A stretch of 64,000 nt of DNA. Source: Acinetobacter nosocomialis (GTDB lineage: Bacteria > Pseudomonadota > Gammaproteobacteria > Pseudomonadales > Moraxellaceae). This document shows, in pieces, positions 27,971 through 39,267 of this stretch (positions within the stretch are counted from its first letter, which is position 1; each line of letters starts with the position of its first letter). The stretch lies in NCBI GenBank assembly GCA_025736915.1, contig CP107049.1, positions 1,240,001-1,304,000 of the forward strand, read 5' to 3'. The translations under genes and the position numbers were made by a program. The notes beneath the pieces were generated by a model that was given only the letters and a program-made list of their open reading frames with translations, was not told the DNA's origin and ran no database searches.

Positions 27971-28111
27971 GGGTTATACCTCTTATTGTTTGCTAAGACG
28001 TTTTAAATGGGGAGAACGTCTAGGGCTACTGTACGTAAGTAGTATTTAAAATTCATGAATGAAAGTAAAATTTCAGTTGTAACAAGGATTAAGCGATATC
28101 TTGTTACAACT

Positions 28112-29566
28112 TTAACTTAAAATGATATCGTATTGCTCTTGCGTATATAAATTTTCGACCTGAAATTTAATAACTCTGTTGATAAAGTGCTCTAAATCAG
28201 CCACTGCAGGGGCTTCTGCAGTTAATAATCGGTCAATCACAGAAGGATGGGCAACAACAGTAAAGCCACTCGTTGACTCAAATGCACGCGTATATCGTAA
28301 TATCTCTCGAAATATTTCGTAACACACTGTCTCTGCTGTTTTGACAAAACCACGCCCCTGACACGTTGGACACGACTCACATAACAAGTGTTCTAACGAT
28401 TCACGTGTACGTTTACGTGTCATTTCGACTAAGCCAAGTTCAGACACTTGTGTGATTTTGGTTTTGGCATGATCACGTTCAAGCATTTTTTCAAATTGAC
28501 GCATCACCTCTTCACGGTGAATCGCTTCTTGCATGTCAATAAAATCAATAATGATAATACCACCTAGATTTCGCAATCTAAGCTGACGTGCAATGACTTG
28601 AGTCGCTTCCATATTGGTTTTAAAGACAGTGTCTTCAAGACTACGACCACCGACATAAGAGCCTGTATTGACATCAATCGTAGTCATAGCCTCAGTCTGG
28701 TCAATCATTAAATAACCACCAGACTTTAGGGCAACACGTGTTTGTAGCGCTTTTTGAATATCTTCTTCAACGTTATAAAGATCAAATAACGGGCGCTCAC
28801 CTGGGTAATGAATCAGGCGACTTTGCATATTCGGAACAAATTCATCTACAAACTCACGCAGTTTGCCGTGAATCTCTCTAGAATCGACATAAATTTTTGC
28901 AGTTTCTTCACTGGCCAAATCACGAATAATTCGTTGTGGAAGTGGTAGTTCTTCAAAAATTAAAGAAGGAACTGCGACATCAACTTGTTTACGCTGAATA
29001 TATTCCCATAGCTTACTGAGATAACACATGTCCTGAGCAATCTCAGCATCATCTACGCCTTCTGCAGCAGTACGAACAATCACACTACCAGGTAGATTAT
29101 GCTCTGCCTGAATACCTTCAATGATATTGCGTAAGCGTTCGCGCTCTTCTTCAGACTCAATACGCTGTGAAACACCAATATGGTTACCATATGGCATAAG
29201 AACTAAATAGCGAGAAGGAATTGAAAGATCTGTACTCAGGCGAGCGCCTTTCGTACCAAGCATATCTTTCATAACCTGAACGGTTAGTATTTGCCCCGGA
29301 TGAAGTAATTCAAAAACATTAGGTGTTGGCTGTGAACGAGGCCAAACCATATCATTAATATGCAAAAAGGCTGTTCTAGATAAGCCGATATCAACAAAAG
29401 CCGCTTGCATGCCTGGAAGCACACGGACAACTTTACCTTTGTAGATATTGCCGACAAGTCCTCGTTTCACTGTACGTTCAACATACAGCTCATTAACAGT
29501 TCCATTTTCGATTAATGCCACCCGACACTCCATAGGTGTGACATTAATAAGTAGTTCTTCTGACAT
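28112..29566 (-). CDS. rng: Ribonuclease G
   Basis: Endoribonuclease of the RNase E/G family that matures 16S rRNA 5' ends and degrades mRNAs. The S1 domain is at about 35-120 (GNIYKGKVVRVLPGMQAAFVDIG). The catalytic domain has the magnesium Asp motifs TIDVNTGSYVGGR and IIIIDFIDM. The zinc-link CPTC near residue 400 is followed by a short C-terminal region. It lacks the long scaffold tail of RNase E. I place the start at the ATG at 29566 (484 aa); a TTG at 29578 is in frame. It is the last gene of the mreBCD-maf-rng cluster, 113 bases after maf. Confidence 0.93.
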   Translation of the reverse strand: MSEELLINVTPMECRVALIENGTVNELYVERTVKRGLVGNIYKGKVVRVLPGMQAAFVDIGLSRTAFLHINDMVWPRSQPTPNVFELLHPGQILTVQVMKDMLGTKGARLSTDLSIPSRYLVLMPYGNHIGVSQRIESEEERERLRNIIEGIQAEHNLPGSVIVRTAAEGVDDAEIAQDMCYLSKLWEYIQRKQVDVAVPSLIFEELPLPQRIIRDLASEETAKIYVDSREIHGKLREFVDEFVPNMQSRLIHYPGERPLFDLYNVEEDIQKALQTRVALKSGGYLMIDQTEAMTTIDVNTGSYVGGRSLEDTVFKTNMEATQVIARQLRLRNLGGIIIIDFIDMQEAIHREEVMRQFEKMLERDHAKTKITQVSELGLVEMTRKRTRESLEHLLCESCPTCQGRGFVKTAETVCYEIFREILRYTRAFESTSGFTVVAHPSVIDRLLTAEAPAVADLEHFINRVIKFQVENLYTQEQYDIILS

Positions 29567-29679
29567 ACATAAACTCAAAGCATTATAAAATTTTTATTAA
29601 AGAGTCAGAGGGACTGTTAATGTAGCTTTGTCCACTATTCATCGACAATGCAATTCAATCAAGAATTATCAACAACCCC

Positions 29680-30240
29680 TTATGTCTTCACTCTTTTGAA
29701 TAACTGTGAAAATTCGTACAAAGGAAGCCCTACCACATTACTATAACTTCCTTGAATTTTGGGAATATATTGCGAAGCAATTCCTTGAATTGCATATGCA
29801 CCAGCCTTCCCTACAGGTTCTCCTGTGGCCCAATAGTCTTCCATATCTTGCGTAGTCATTGATGCAAACTCAACTTGTGTCTGCACCACTTCACTCAAGA
29901 TTTGCTGCTGTGTCGCAATACAAATTCCGGAAAACACATCATGCCAACGGCCAGATAATAGTTTCCAAATTTCAAAAGCATGCTGTTTTGAGTCAGGTTT
30001 ACCAATAATCTGACCATCAAGCCCAAGACTTGTATCGGCAGCAATAACAATTGAATCTGGAAAAATATTTAATACGGCTTGAGCTTTTTCTCTTGCCAAA
30101 CGCTCAACATATTGATGAACCAGCTCACCGTCATGAACAGATTCATCAATATCAGGGCTATAAACTTCAAAATTTAAGCCCAACTGTTGCAAGAGTTCCC
30201 TACGACGCGGAGAACTTGAAGCTAAAATTAAATGCGCCAT
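29680..30240 (-). CDS. maf: Maf-like nucleoside triphosphate pyrophosphatase
   Basis: House-cleaning pyrophosphatase of 186 aa, probably acting on dTTP/UTP or modified pyrimidines (YhdE-type). The N-terminal LILASSSPRRRELLQQLGL is diagnostic of Maf, as are the PDIDES motif and the catalytic-base region ADTSLGLDGQIIGKP. The ATG at 30240 lies within the end of mreD (13-base overlap), so translation is probably coupled; it has no clear ribosome binding site of its own. The position next to mreBCD and rng is conserved in many gammaproteobacteria. Confidence 0.92.
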   Translation of the reverse strand: MAHLILASSSPRRRELLQQLGLNFEVYSPDIDESVHDGELVHQYVERLAREKAQAVLNIFPDSIVIAADTSLGLDGQIIGKPDSKQHAFEIWKLLSGRWHDVFSGICIATQQQILSEVVQTQVEFASMTTQDMEDYWATGEPVGKAGAYAIQGIASQYIPKIQGSYSNVVGLPLYEFSQLFKRVKT

Positions 30241-30719
30241 TTTGCTAAACAATAGTAAACAACAGGCCAAGTTAAAATGCTTGTTATTAACGGTTGCCAA
30301 TGTCGAGCAATCGAAAAATGAATGCCGCCCATGGTTTGGGTTACCCACATAAATGCCAAATGAGCAATAATCACTAAAATGGCAATCGTCCATAAATTAA
30401 CGAAAGTTAAAATCCGACGTTCACGTATTAAAAAGCGGGTCACAAAGGTAACAATAACAAAACTTAAAGCATTTAGGCCCAAAGGTGCATCAAGCAATAG
30501 ATCTGTAAAAATTCCCATGCCAAATGCAAACCACACCCCACACCATGTTGGTTGGCAAACGACCCAAAACAACATGATCATAAGCATGAACAATGGACGC
30601 CAGCCAGAAATATCGTAGGAAAGCGGGTAAACCATGAGCACAGAACCCACGATAACAGAGAGTATAATTCCCCATAGTGGATCTTTACGCTTCTCACGCT
30701 TCAATTTAGCGATCGGCAT
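30228..30719 (-). CDS. mreD: Rod shape-determining protein MreD
   Basis: Small integral membrane protein (163 aa) with about five or six hydrophobic segments, part of the elongasome with MreB and MreC. The family signature lies around PTWCGVWFAFGMGIFTDLL-DAPLG, where the DLLLDAPLG loop is typical. It starts 14 bases before the end of mreC and ends 13 bases into maf. Confidence 0.9.
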   Translation of the reverse strand: MPIAKLKREKRKDPLWGIILSVIVGSVLMVYPLSYDISGWRPLFMLMIMLFWVVCQPTWCGVWFAFGMGIFTDLLLDAPLGLNALSFVIVTFVTRFLIRERRILTFVNLWTIAILVIIAHLAFMWVTQTMGGIHFSIARHWQPLITSILTWPVVYYCLAKWRI

Positions 30720-31563
30720 AAGGTTGCTCCTTCGCTAATGAGTCAGAGAAAAGCACAACTACGTGATGTCCTGTTGCAAGTTGAGCAGCTGGAGTAATAT
30801 CAATTTCAGCAAATTCACCTGAATTATGGCGACGGATTTTAGCCACCGTACCCACTGCATAGCCTGCTGGGAAATGCTCACCTAAGCCCGAACTTAATAC
30901 TTTATCACCGACCTGAATATTTGCACTGGTTGGAACGTATTCCATTTTCAAACGGCCTAAATCACCAGTTCCCGAAACAATCGCACGCATACCTGTACGC
31001 TCTAAACGAACAGAGAGTGAATGCTCTTTGTCAGAAAGTAGCATCACACGTGAACTATGAGGATATACATTGATGATTTGCCCCATAATCCCTTTATCAT
31101 CCAGAACCGTTTGACCAACCTTAAGGTGATCCATTGAACCACGGTTAATAATGATAATGTGACGTAACGGATCGGCATCTGTTCCAATTACTTCGGCAAT
31201 TTCCATACGGCCATCAATAATTAATGGTGTATCGAGTAAACCGCGTAATCGGGTATTTTCAGCAGACAATTCAGACAATTTCTGCAAACGAACCTGAGCC
31301 TGTAACAGCTCAGCCTGCATTGCAGTGTTTTCACGGCGCAGTTGTGTTTCTGATTTAGTTTGTTGATTCAGCCATTCTCTCGACAGTACCGGATAGCTTG
31401 CAAGCGCATAAATTGGATTATATGCAGCGTACAAGACATCCCTTGCTGGCTGAATTACATAAGGCATGCGCCAATCAAAGAACAGCACAACCAAGCATGT
31501 AATGACCGCAATAATGAACGAGCGGAAAGATGGCGGCTGTCTTGAAAAAATATTCGGTTGCAC
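30706..31563 (-). CDS. mreC: Rod shape-determining protein MreC
   Basis: Bitopic elongasome scaffold of 285 aa: a short cytoplasmic start, one transmembrane helix (about 13-33), a periplasmic coiled coil (about 70-110, rich in Glu/Gln/Leu) and a double beta-barrel domain (about 120-270; includes GTDADPLRHIIIINRGSMDHLKVG and SVRLERTGMRAIVSG). The start codon is GTG at 31563, with AAGGAT upstream. It overlaps mreD by 14 bases and starts 17 bases after mreB ends. Confidence 0.93.
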   Translation of the reverse strand: MQPNIFSRQPPSFRSFIIAVITCLVVLFFDWRMPYVIQPARDVLYAAYNPIYALASYPVLSREWLNQQTKSETQLRRENTAMQAELLQAQVRLQKLSELSAENTRLRGLLDTPLIIDGRMEIAEVIGTDADPLRHIIIINRGSMDHLKVGQTVLDDKGIMGQIINVYPHSSRVMLLSDKEHSLSVRLERTGMRAIVSGTGDLGRLKMEYVPTSANIQVGDKVLSSGLGEHFPAGYAVGTVAKIRRHNSGEFAEIDITPAAQLATGHHVVVLFSDSLAKEQPYADR

Positions 31564-31579
31564 CGCCTAATCCTTAAAC

Positions 31580-32629
<1,050 letters not shown>

Positions 32630-32753
32630 TCAGTTAAACTTTCATGTGGATGCAAGGTGGCAACTTTAAACTAAATGTGATGATTTGAACAAGTCAATCG
32701 CTTATTATAACGCACGATATTTTGAAAATTTTTAATACTGATTAGGTGATGTT

Positions 32754-33068
32754 ATGTCTACATCGGATGCACAGCATTCAGCAGATTTAAATGCACAAAC
32801 AGTTTCAGCAATCGCCAATCTTGCTCGATTGTCGCTCAATGATACGCAATCTGCTGAATATGCTCAAAGTCTAAATAAAATTTTAGGCATGATGGAAACC
32901 TTAAAAGGCATTGATACGGAAGGCGTAGAACCTTTGAAGAGTCCTTTTGACAATCCTCAACCTTTACGTGCTGATGTGGTAACTGAAAGCAATCATCGAG
33001 ATGAATACCAAGCTGTTGCACCTGCAACTCAAGATGGTTTGTATCTTGTTCCTCGCGTGATTGAATAA
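32754..33068 (+). CDS. gatC: Asp-tRNA(Asn)/Glu-tRNA(Gln) amidotransferase subunit C
   Basis: Small subunit (104 aa) that holds GatA and GatB together. The family's N-terminal pattern ([29 protein letters not shown]) and the [23 protein letters not shown] block are present. The ATG follows AGGTGATGTT. It is the first gene of gatCAB and 53 bases from gatA. Confidence 0.93.
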   Translation: MSTSDAQHSADLNAQTVSAIANLARLSLNDTQSAEYAQSLNKILGMMETLKGIDTEGVEPLKSPFDNPQPLRADVVTESNHRDEYQAVAPATQDGLYLVPRVIE

Positions 33069-33121
33069 CTTTTAGTCAATTAATCCATCTTCCCAATTTT
33101 GAATGTAAAGAAATTTTACTC

Positions 33122-34600
33122 ATGACTGATTTACATCGCTTATCAATTCGTGAACTTGCTGAAGGCTTAAGCCAAGCGAAGTTTTCATCTCGCGAATTGA
33201 CTGAACACTATTTAAAACGTATTGCTAAAATTGACCCACTGGTAAAAAGCTACGTGACGGTTACGCCTGAGCAAGCACTTGCTGAAGCCGACGCAGCTGA
33301 TGCAGCTTTAAAAGCGGGTAATGCAACTGCTTTAACGGGTATTCCACTTGCGCATAAAGATATCTTTTGTACCAAAGGCATTAAAACAACTGCTGGTTCA
33401 AAAATTCTAGACAACTTCATCTCGCCTTACGATGCAACTGTTGTTGAAAAAACAAAAGCTGCTGGTCTTGTCACTTTAGGTAAAGTGAACATGGACGAGT
33501 TTGCGATGGGTTCAACTTCAGAAAGCTCATATGTTGGGGCAACTAGTAACCCCTGGGCACTTGACCACGTTCCTGGTGGTTCATCAGGTGGTTCTGCTGC
33601 GGCTGTAGCGGCAGATTTAGCACCTTTCGCTACCGGTACTGATACAGGTGGTTCAATTCGCCAACCTGCTTCATTCTGTGGCTTAACAGGCTTAAAACCA
33701 ACCTATGGTCGTGTATCTCGCTTCGGGATCATTGCTTATGCATCATCTTTAGACCAAGCAGGTCCAATGGCACGCTCTGCTGAAGACTGCGCTTACCTGA
33801 TGAATGTAATTGCAGGTCACGATGCAAAAGACTCGACTTCGGTTAAAAAAGAAGTTGATGACTACGTTGCGAACTTAAATGGCACATCTGTAAAAGGCTT
33901 ACGTATTGGTATTCCTAAACAGTACTTTAACGTTGCAGGATTAGATGCAGACGTAAAAGCGCGTGTTGAAGAATCATTGAAAAAACTTGAAGAAATGGGC
34001 GCAACGCTTGTTGAGATTGACCTCAACATGACTGAAGCCTATGTACCAACGTATTACCTCATCGCGCCTGCGGAAGCATCATCTAACTTGTCTCGTTATG
34101 ACGGTGTTCGTTATGGCTACCGCTGTGAAAACCCAGCTGACTTGATGGATCTTTACAAGCGTTCACGTTCAGAAGGTTTTGGTCCAGAAGTTCAACGTCG
34201 TATCTTAATTGGTACATATGCGCTTTCTGCAGGTTATTACGATGCTTACTATGTAAAAGCACAAAAAGTACGTCGTTTAATTCAACAAGACTTCTTAAAA
34301 GCATTTGAAAATGTAGATGTGATTGCGGCTCCTGCTGCTCCAACAACTGCATATAAAATTGGTGCGAACTTAAGCCCAACTGAAATGTATTTAGGCGATA
34401 TCTATACACTTGCAGTGAACTTAGCAGGCTTACCAGCGATTAATGCTCCTGTTGGTTTTGATAAAGACAGTTTACCTGTAGGCTTACAATTAATTGGTAA
34501 CTACTGGTCAGAATCGCAATTGTTGTCAATTGTTCATCAATACCAACAAAACACCGATTTCCATACTCAACGTGCGGCAATTGCTGAGGAGAATGCATAA
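33122..34600 (+). CDS. gatA: Asp-tRNA(Asn)/Glu-tRNA(Gln) amidotransferase subunit A
   Basis: Amidase-signature glutaminase that frees ammonia from glutamine for transamidation of mischarged tRNA. The catalytic triad is Lys79 (AHKD), cis-Ser154 (GGSSGGS) and the nucleophile Ser178 ([11 protein letters not shown]). Length 492 aa is normal. Its stop codon overlaps the gatB start by one base (TAATG), ensuring coupled translation. Confidence 0.96.
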   Translation: MTDLHRLSIRELAEGLSQAKFSSRELTEHYLKRIAKIDPLVKSYVTVTPEQALAEADAADAALKAGNATALTGIPLAHKDIFCTKGIKTTAGSKILDNFISPYDATVVEKTKAAGLVTLGKVNMDEFAMGSTSESSYVGATSNPWALDHVPGGSSGGSAAAVAADLAPFATGTDTGGSIRQPASFCGLTGLKPTYGRVSRFGIIAYASSLDQAGPMARSAEDCAYLMNVIAGHDAKDSTSVKKEVDDYVANLNGTSVKGLRIGIPKQYFNVAGLDADVKARVEESLKKLEEMGATLVEIDLNMTEAYVPTYYLIAPAEASSNLSRYDGVRYGYRCENPADLMDLYKRSRSEGFGPEVQRRILIGTYALSAGYYDAYYVKAQKVRRLIQQDFLKAFENVDVIAAPAAPTTAYKIGANLSPTEMYLGDIYTLAVNLAGLPAINAPVGFDKDSLPVGLQLIGNYWSESQLLSIVHQYQQNTDFHTQRAAIAEENA

Positions 34601-36069
34601 TGGCTGAAGCTCAAAAGTTGAAATTGATTGACGGTTGGGAAGTCGTTATTGGTATCGAGATTCACACTCAGCTTGCAACCAATTCTAAAATTTTCTCAGG
34701 TTCATCGACTGAATTTGGTCAAGACCCAAATACACAAGCGAGCCTTGTAGACTTGGCAATGCCGGGTGTACTCCCTGTTTTAAATGAAAAAGTGGTTGAT
34801 CTTGCTATCCGCTTTGGTTTGGGTATCGATGCCTACATCGATCAAGCTTCTGTGTTTGCACGTAAAAACTACTTCTACCCTGACTCACCAAAAGGCTATC
34901 AAATTAGTCAAATGGACAATCCGATTGTGGGCTTGGGTCACATTGACATTCAGCTTGAAGATGGTACGACTAAACGTATTGGCGTAACTCGTGCTCACCT
35001 TGAAGAAGATGCGGGTAAATCTGTACACGATCAATTTGAAGGCATGTCTGGCATTGACTTAAACCGTGCCGGTACTCCTTTGCTTGAAATCGTTTCTGAA
35101 CCGGACATGCGCTCGGTTGAAGAAGCTGTTGCTTATATTAAAGCGATTCACACACTAGTACGTTGGTTAGGTATTTCTGACGGTAACATGGCAGAAGGTT
35201 CATTCCGTGCCGACTGTAACGTGTCTTTACGTCGCCCTGGTCAACCGTTTGGTACACGCTGTGAGCTTAAAAACCTCAACTCATTCCGTTTCATTGAGCA
35301 AGCGATCAATGTTGAAATTGAACGCCAAATGGAAATTTTAGAATACGGCGGAAGTATTGACCAAGAAACACGTTTGTTCGATCCAAACAAAATGGAAACG
35401 CGCTCTATGCGTTCTAAAGAAGAAGCGAACGATTACCGCTACTTCCCAGATCCAGATTTGTTACCAGTGATTATTGCAGATGAGCAAATCGAAGCGGCTC
35501 GTGCTGCACTCCCAGAACTTCCTGCTGCTCGCCGTGCACGCTTTATTGCAGACTTTGGTGTAACTGAGTACGATGCACATGTACTTACGCTCTCACGCGA
35601 AATGGCAGACTTCTATGAAGCTGTTGTGGATGCTGCTGGCGGTGCGAAGCAAGGTAAAGTATCTGCAAACTGGGTAATGGGCGAATTCTCAGGTGCTTTA
35701 AACAAAGCAGGCCTAGATTTGGCTGACTCACCTGTTTCTGCTGAACAGCTTGGTGGCATGATTGCTCGTATTGTTGACAACACCATTAGCGGTAAGATTG
35801 CAAAACAAGTCTTTGGCTTTATGTGGGAATCGGAAGGTAAATCTGCCGATGACATTATTGCGGAAAAAGGCTTAAAGCAAGAAACCGACACTGGTGCAAT
35901 TGAAGCAATCATTAAAGAGGTACTTGCAGCCAATGAAAAAATGGTTGAAGAGTACAAGTCTGGTAAAGAAAAAGCCTTTAACGGTCTTGTAGGTCAAGTC
36001 ATGAAAGCGTCTAAGGGTAAAGCTAACCCTGCTCAAGTAAACGAATTAATGAAAAAATTGATTGGTTAA
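34600..36069 (+). CDS. gatB: Asp-tRNA(Asn)/Glu-tRNA(Gln) amidotransferase subunit B
   Basis: Kinase/transamidase subunit that activates the tRNA-bound Asp or Glu side chain with ATP. Signature segments are GIEIHTQL near the N-terminus, [18 protein letters not shown], and the central NGEFR-like [13 protein letters not shown] YqeY-like helical tail (about 330-489) binds tRNA. Length is 489 aa. One-base overlap with gatA. Two back-to-back terminators follow, the first overlapping its stop codon. Confidence 0.96.
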   Translation: MAEAQKLKLIDGWEVVIGIEIHTQLATNSKIFSGSSTEFGQDPNTQASLVDLAMPGVLPVLNEKVVDLAIRFGLGIDAYIDQASVFARKNYFYPDSPKGYQISQMDNPIVGLGHIDIQLEDGTTKRIGVTRAHLEEDAGKSVHDQFEGMSGIDLNRAGTPLLEIVSEPDMRSVEEAVAYIKAIHTLVRWLGISDGNMAEGSFRADCNVSLRRPGQPFGTRCELKNLNSFRFIEQAINVEIERQMEILEYGGSIDQETRLFDPNKMETRSMRSKEEANDYRYFPDPDLLPVIIADEQIEAARAALPELPAARRARFIADFGVTEYDAHVLTLSREMADFYEAVVDAAGGAKQGKVSANWVMGEFSGALNKAGLDLADSPVSAEQLGGMIARIVDNTISGKIAKQVFGFMWESEGKSADDIIAEKGLKQETDTGAIEAIIKEVLAANEKMVEEYKSGKEKAFNGLVGQVMKASKGKANPAQVNELMKKLIG

Positions 36070-36113
36070 ACTAACCAATTTTTTAGAAAAACCCGCTTTA
36101 GAGCGGGTTTTTT
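36061..36113 (+). terminator. Tandem terminators after gatB
   Basis: Hairpin 1 (36061-36068 with 36072-36079) overlaps the gatB stop codon and runs into six T residues. Hairpin 2 (36087-36097 with 36102-36112, GC-rich) follows immediately with its own T-tract. Confidence 0.85.
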
Positions 36114-36179
36114 ATCTATTTTAAAATGCAATGAATCCACAATAATTTTTAAGCTAAAACTATGCTGAACAGGTTACTC

Positions 36180-36644
36180 ATGATAAATAAATTACTCATT
36201 ACTGCTTCTTTATTGTTAATAAACTCGACACTTTTTGCTCAAACGGTTCAAGTCCCAAAAAGTGAAGTAGCATCTATTTTTAAAGCTGCAAATTTCAAAA
36301 AAACAAAACATGGCTGGAAAGGTAACTGTGATACTGGTGAAATTATTATTTATAAAGATTTAAATGGTGATGGTCATAAAGATGCAGTTATTCAAGATAG
36401 TAGCAGTATGTGTTATGGCAATACAGGGGTTGGCTACTATATTGTTTCACAGCAAAAAGACGGTCGATGGAAAAAACTCTTTAGCAACTCTGGCCTTCCC
36501 ACCTTTTTGAAAACAAAAGGCAAAGATGGCTGGCCTGATATTGAAAATGGGGGACCAGGCTTCTGTTCTGCTATTTATCGATGGAATGGTCAAGAATACG
36601 TTGTAAACCGTCATGAATATGAAGGTAAAGCTTGTGAATTATAA
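36180..36644 (+). CDS. Secreted hypothetical protein with a DxNxDG motif
   Basis: A 154-aa protein with a signal peptide (about 1-19, ending TLFAQ) and four Cys residues in the mature part that could form disulfides. The segment DLNGDGHKDAVI resembles the calcium loops of FG-GAP/dockerin-type proteins. I chose the ATG at 36180, with CAGGT upstream, over the ATG at 36162, which lacks a ribosome binding site. No known family recognised. A terminator follows at 36665-36693. Other secreted unknowns lie at 37472-40017. Confidence 0.7.
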   Translation: MINKLLITASLLLINSTLFAQTVQVPKSEVASIFKAANFKKTKHGWKGNCDTGEIIIYKDLNGDGHKDAVIQDSSSMCYGNTGVGYYIVSQQKDGRWKKLFSNSGLPTFLKTKGKDGWPDIENGGPGFCSAIYRWNGQEYVVNRHEYEGKACEL

Positions 36645-36664
36645 AAAGTAGATCCCATAAATTT

Positions 36665-36693
36665 AAAAGCCTCTATTTATCGAGGCTTTTTTT
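36665..36693 (+). terminator. Intrinsic terminator
   Basis: A 9-bp stem (36665-36673 with 36682-36690) plus T-tract, 20 bases after the secreted protein's stop codon. Confidence 0.85.
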
Positions 36694-36813
36694 ATATCAC
36701 TTACGAAACATTCTTCGACTAAAGAATGAGCTTTTTCCTAAAAATCACACTACCGTTATGCTAATTTAAATTAAAAATAGAAATCACTTATATTTTAAAA
36801 AGAGGAATAAAAT

Positions 36814-37392
36814 ATGTCTAAAAAGATTTTAATGTTAATCGGTGACTATGCTGAAGATTATGAAACTATGGTTCCTTTTCAGTTCTTAACTGGTTTAGGT
36901 TATACCGTGCATGCTGTTTGCCCGAATAAAAAGAACGGCGACCATATTGCGACTGCAATTCATGACTTTGAAGGTGAGCAAACTTATAGTGAAAAACGTG
37001 GCCACAACTTCGCGATTAACTATGATTTTAATGCCGTTAATACCGAAGATTATGTAGGTCTAGTTATTCCGGGTGGTCGTGCACCAGAGTATTTACGCAT
37101 GAATGAACGTGTTGTCGAAATTGTACGTGAATTCGATAGAGTGAAAAAACCAATTGCAGCTGTATGTCACGGTGCTCAGTTACTCGCTGCAGCAGATATT
37201 TTAAAAGGCCGTCTCTGCTCAGCTTATCCAGCATGTGCTGCCGAAGTAAAACTCGCAGGTGGGCAATACGCAGACCTTGCCGTAACTGATGCTGTTACGG
37301 ATGGACATTTGGTGACAGCACCAGCTTGGCCTGCACATCCAGCTTGGTTAGCACAGTTTGTGAAAGTTTTAGGCGCTAAAATTACTATCTAA
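36814..37392 (+). CDS. DJ-1/PfpI family protein
   Basis: A 192-aa class-I glutamine-amidotransferase-like protein. The nucleophile elbow [10 protein letters not shown] carries Cys118-His119, and Glu15 (AEDYE) is placed as the acidic partner, so the DJ-1-type Cys-Glu pair is intact. Family members act as deglycases, glyoxalases or stress proteins; annotation as 'protease' is unreliable. It is distinct from HchA in this window, being shorter and lacking the Hsp31 extension. The ATG follows AGAGG. A bidirectional terminator follows. Confidence 0.85.
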   Translation: MSKKILMLIGDYAEDYETMVPFQFLTGLGYTVHAVCPNKKNGDHIATAIHDFEGEQTYSEKRGHNFAINYDFNAVNTEDYVGLVIPGGRAPEYLRMNERVVEIVREFDRVKKPIAAVCHGAQLLAAADILKGRLCSAYPACAAEVKLAGGQYADLAVTDAVTDGHLVTAPAWPAHPAWLAQFVKVLGAKITI

Positions 37393-37418
37393 ATAGCTCT
37401 ATTCATTCCAATTAAAAT

Positions 37419-37445
37419 AAAACCTGCTATTTAATAGCAGGTTTT
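37419..37445. terminator. Bidirectional terminator
   Basis: Thirteen-base arms (37419-37431 with 37433-37445) between convergent genes, A/T tracts on both sides. Confidence 0.85.
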
Positions 37446-37471
37446 ATTACTAAGGTAGAAAACTAGATTTT

Positions 37472-37990
37472 TTATCTTGTAATTCCCAGCTTATTCCAAA
37501 TCTCTGGCGTTAAAAACGTTGTCACCAATTTATTTAAATCGATATAGCGCAATGTGCCCTGCAACTGTTGTTTAACGGCTGGGTCTTTAACAATATCTTC
37601 ACCAGCACTTTGACCTAACTGTTGGAAAGCTTCTCCAACTGCCTTAACACCTTCTGCCTTAATCACAGCTTTAGTTTGGGTAGAACATTGCTCCACAATC
37701 ACCCGTTGTAAAACTTGAGCCAGTTTTTGATCTAACTGATCTTTTTGCTCAGGCGTTACATTACTAAATGCTTTTAAATCGGGATGAGCTGCTAAAGCCG
37801 TAAATGTCCACTGAAGCACTGTAGTTTTATCTGAAGCTGTTGTCGCTTTAACAAGACAATCACTGAGCTGATCGACCGTTGGACCCGCCATTGCAATTTG
37901 TGTTGTGCCCAGTACAGCCGCCGCCACACATATTGAACGGCTCAGGTGTGAAAACTTATGGCGAGCAATAGCGTAAAGATGACGTGACAT
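37472..37990 (-). CDS. Secreted hypothetical protein
   Basis: A 172-aa protein with a long signal peptide (about 1-35; hydrophobic SICVAAAVLGTTQIAMA then GP). The mature region is mostly helical, with two Cys residues (SDCL and EQCS) that may pair. Charged helices such as TPEQKDQLDQKLAQVLQRVI are visible. I set the start at the ATG at 37990, with GGAG 8 nt upstream; the earlier frame start at 38011 adds seven residues. I know no family for it. It may be cotranscribed with the DUF1176 gene 84 bases upstream. Confidence 0.7.
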   Translation of the reverse strand: MSRHLYAIARHKFSHLSRSICVAAAVLGTTQIAMAGPTVDQLSDCLVKATTASDKTTVLQWTFTALAAHPDLKAFSNVTPEQKDQLDQKLAQVLQRVIVEQCSTQTKAVIKAEGVKAVGEAFQQLGQSAGEDIVKDPAVKQQLQGTLRYIDLNKLVTTFLTPEIWNKLGITR

Positions 37991-38073
37991 AGGTCTAGCT
38001 CCAATAAACAATCTGTTCTTTTTATCACAGAGTCACCAAAGTTACCTGTTATGACTCTGTAACTGTAAAATAC

Positions 38074-39141
38074 TTACTTTACGACTGATTCAATACGATC
38101 AAGCTCCCACACCCCACCTGCGGCCAAGCCTTTGCACATACCCGTCCACATATCCTTAGTATGCACAAAACTCTTGCCATCCCAGACCCATTCTTCACTT
38201 GCCCAACAATCTCCAATACCTCGTCCCTTTTGAGAACTGCTGATCATACCGCTATCGAAATCTGAAGCGGACTCGGTCACAAAAGTTGCTTTACCATTTA
38301 AAGACTCATCGAGTACCCAAGCTCCATACCCTTCATTATAAGCCCCTCTCCAACACAATGTAGTCGCCAGAACTTTTTGATTGGTTAATTTATATAGGTC
38401 AATTTCTTGTGGTTCAGCTCCATCACTATTACCGCCATAAACGCCTTCACAAAAGCCGTCTTCTTTCGGATTCGGTTTAGCTGCCATCAGGCTACGGTAT
38501 ATTGTTTGGTACTGTTTATTTTTTGGCTGTAAAGTTAAGTAAGGTTTAGTTGCCGTTTTAATACGTTTTACAACTAGTTTTGGTTCAGGCATCAGCACTT
38601 GATTTTCATTGGCACTGCCCTTTTTGACTAAAGCACCAACGGTCCCAATACGCTTCTGAAAATCATCCATTTTTAATAACACAGCAGTCATACCAGCATC
38701 AGAAATTTTCCATTCATGTTGCGCATTTTTAAATACAATTTCAGTTTTCTGTTTAGACTGCTGCAGTACAGCATTGGCTTGTGAACTAGTTAATTTACCC
38801 ATAATTGGCAGCTCAGTACCATCTACAGCCACAAGCCCTAAGTCTTTGCCATTGATATAAAAATGGATATTTTTAAGCTGATTTGCAGGCATGCTTTGTT
38901 CATAGTCAGACAAAGCAAACTCAACTTGCACAGGTTGTTTTGGCCCTGCTTTACGCGTTATTAAAATTGAAGCTGGATTATCACCATTGTCTTCATTTTG
39001 ATAGCCAGCAGCCTTACAAGTACCCGTATTACTACAATAGATTTCCCACTCTTGATGAGAAAATGAAATGCCTTTAATATCTTGAGCAAAACTATAAGAA
39101 CTTATTGCTGCTAAACAGCAAATTGAAAGTATATTTTTCAT
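38074..39141 (-). CDS. DUF1176 domain-containing secreted protein
   Basis: A 355-aa exported protein: signal peptide (about 1-19, SSYSFA), then the DUF1176 pattern with HQEWEIYCSNTGTCKAAGYQ near the N-terminus and a C-terminal half with GDCWASEEWVWDGKSF and TGMCKGLAAGGVWELDR. The Cys residues suggest disulfides in the periplasm. DUF1176 is common in Acinetobacter and other proteobacteria and has no known function. It is divergent from a second secreted gene at 39268. Confidence 0.82.
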   Translation of the reverse strand: MKNILSICCLAAISSYSFAQDIKGISFSHQEWEIYCSNTGTCKAAGYQNEDNGDNPASILITRKAGPKQPVQVEFALSDYEQSMPANQLKNIHFYINGKDLGLVAVDGTELPIMGKLTSSQANAVLQQSKQKTEIVFKNAQHEWKISDAGMTAVLLKMDDFQKRIGTVGALVKKGSANENQVLMPEPKLVVKRIKTATKPYLTLQPKNKQYQTIYRSLMAAKPNPKEDGFCEGVYGGNSDGAEPQEIDLYKLTNQKVLATTLCWRGAYNEGYGAWVLDESLNGKATFVTESASDFDSGMISSSQKGRGIGDCWASEEWVWDGKSFVHTKDMWTGMCKGLAAGGVWELDRIESVVK

Positions 39142-39267
39142 TTTTCCATATCTCTATAAATCTGTTTTTATTATGAAATTAAAAACAGTTTTCAATTTTG
39201 AACTACCTTATAGTTTAAAAGAATATGTTAGATTTATATAAGATTTTAAATTGATTACTTTCTAAAA

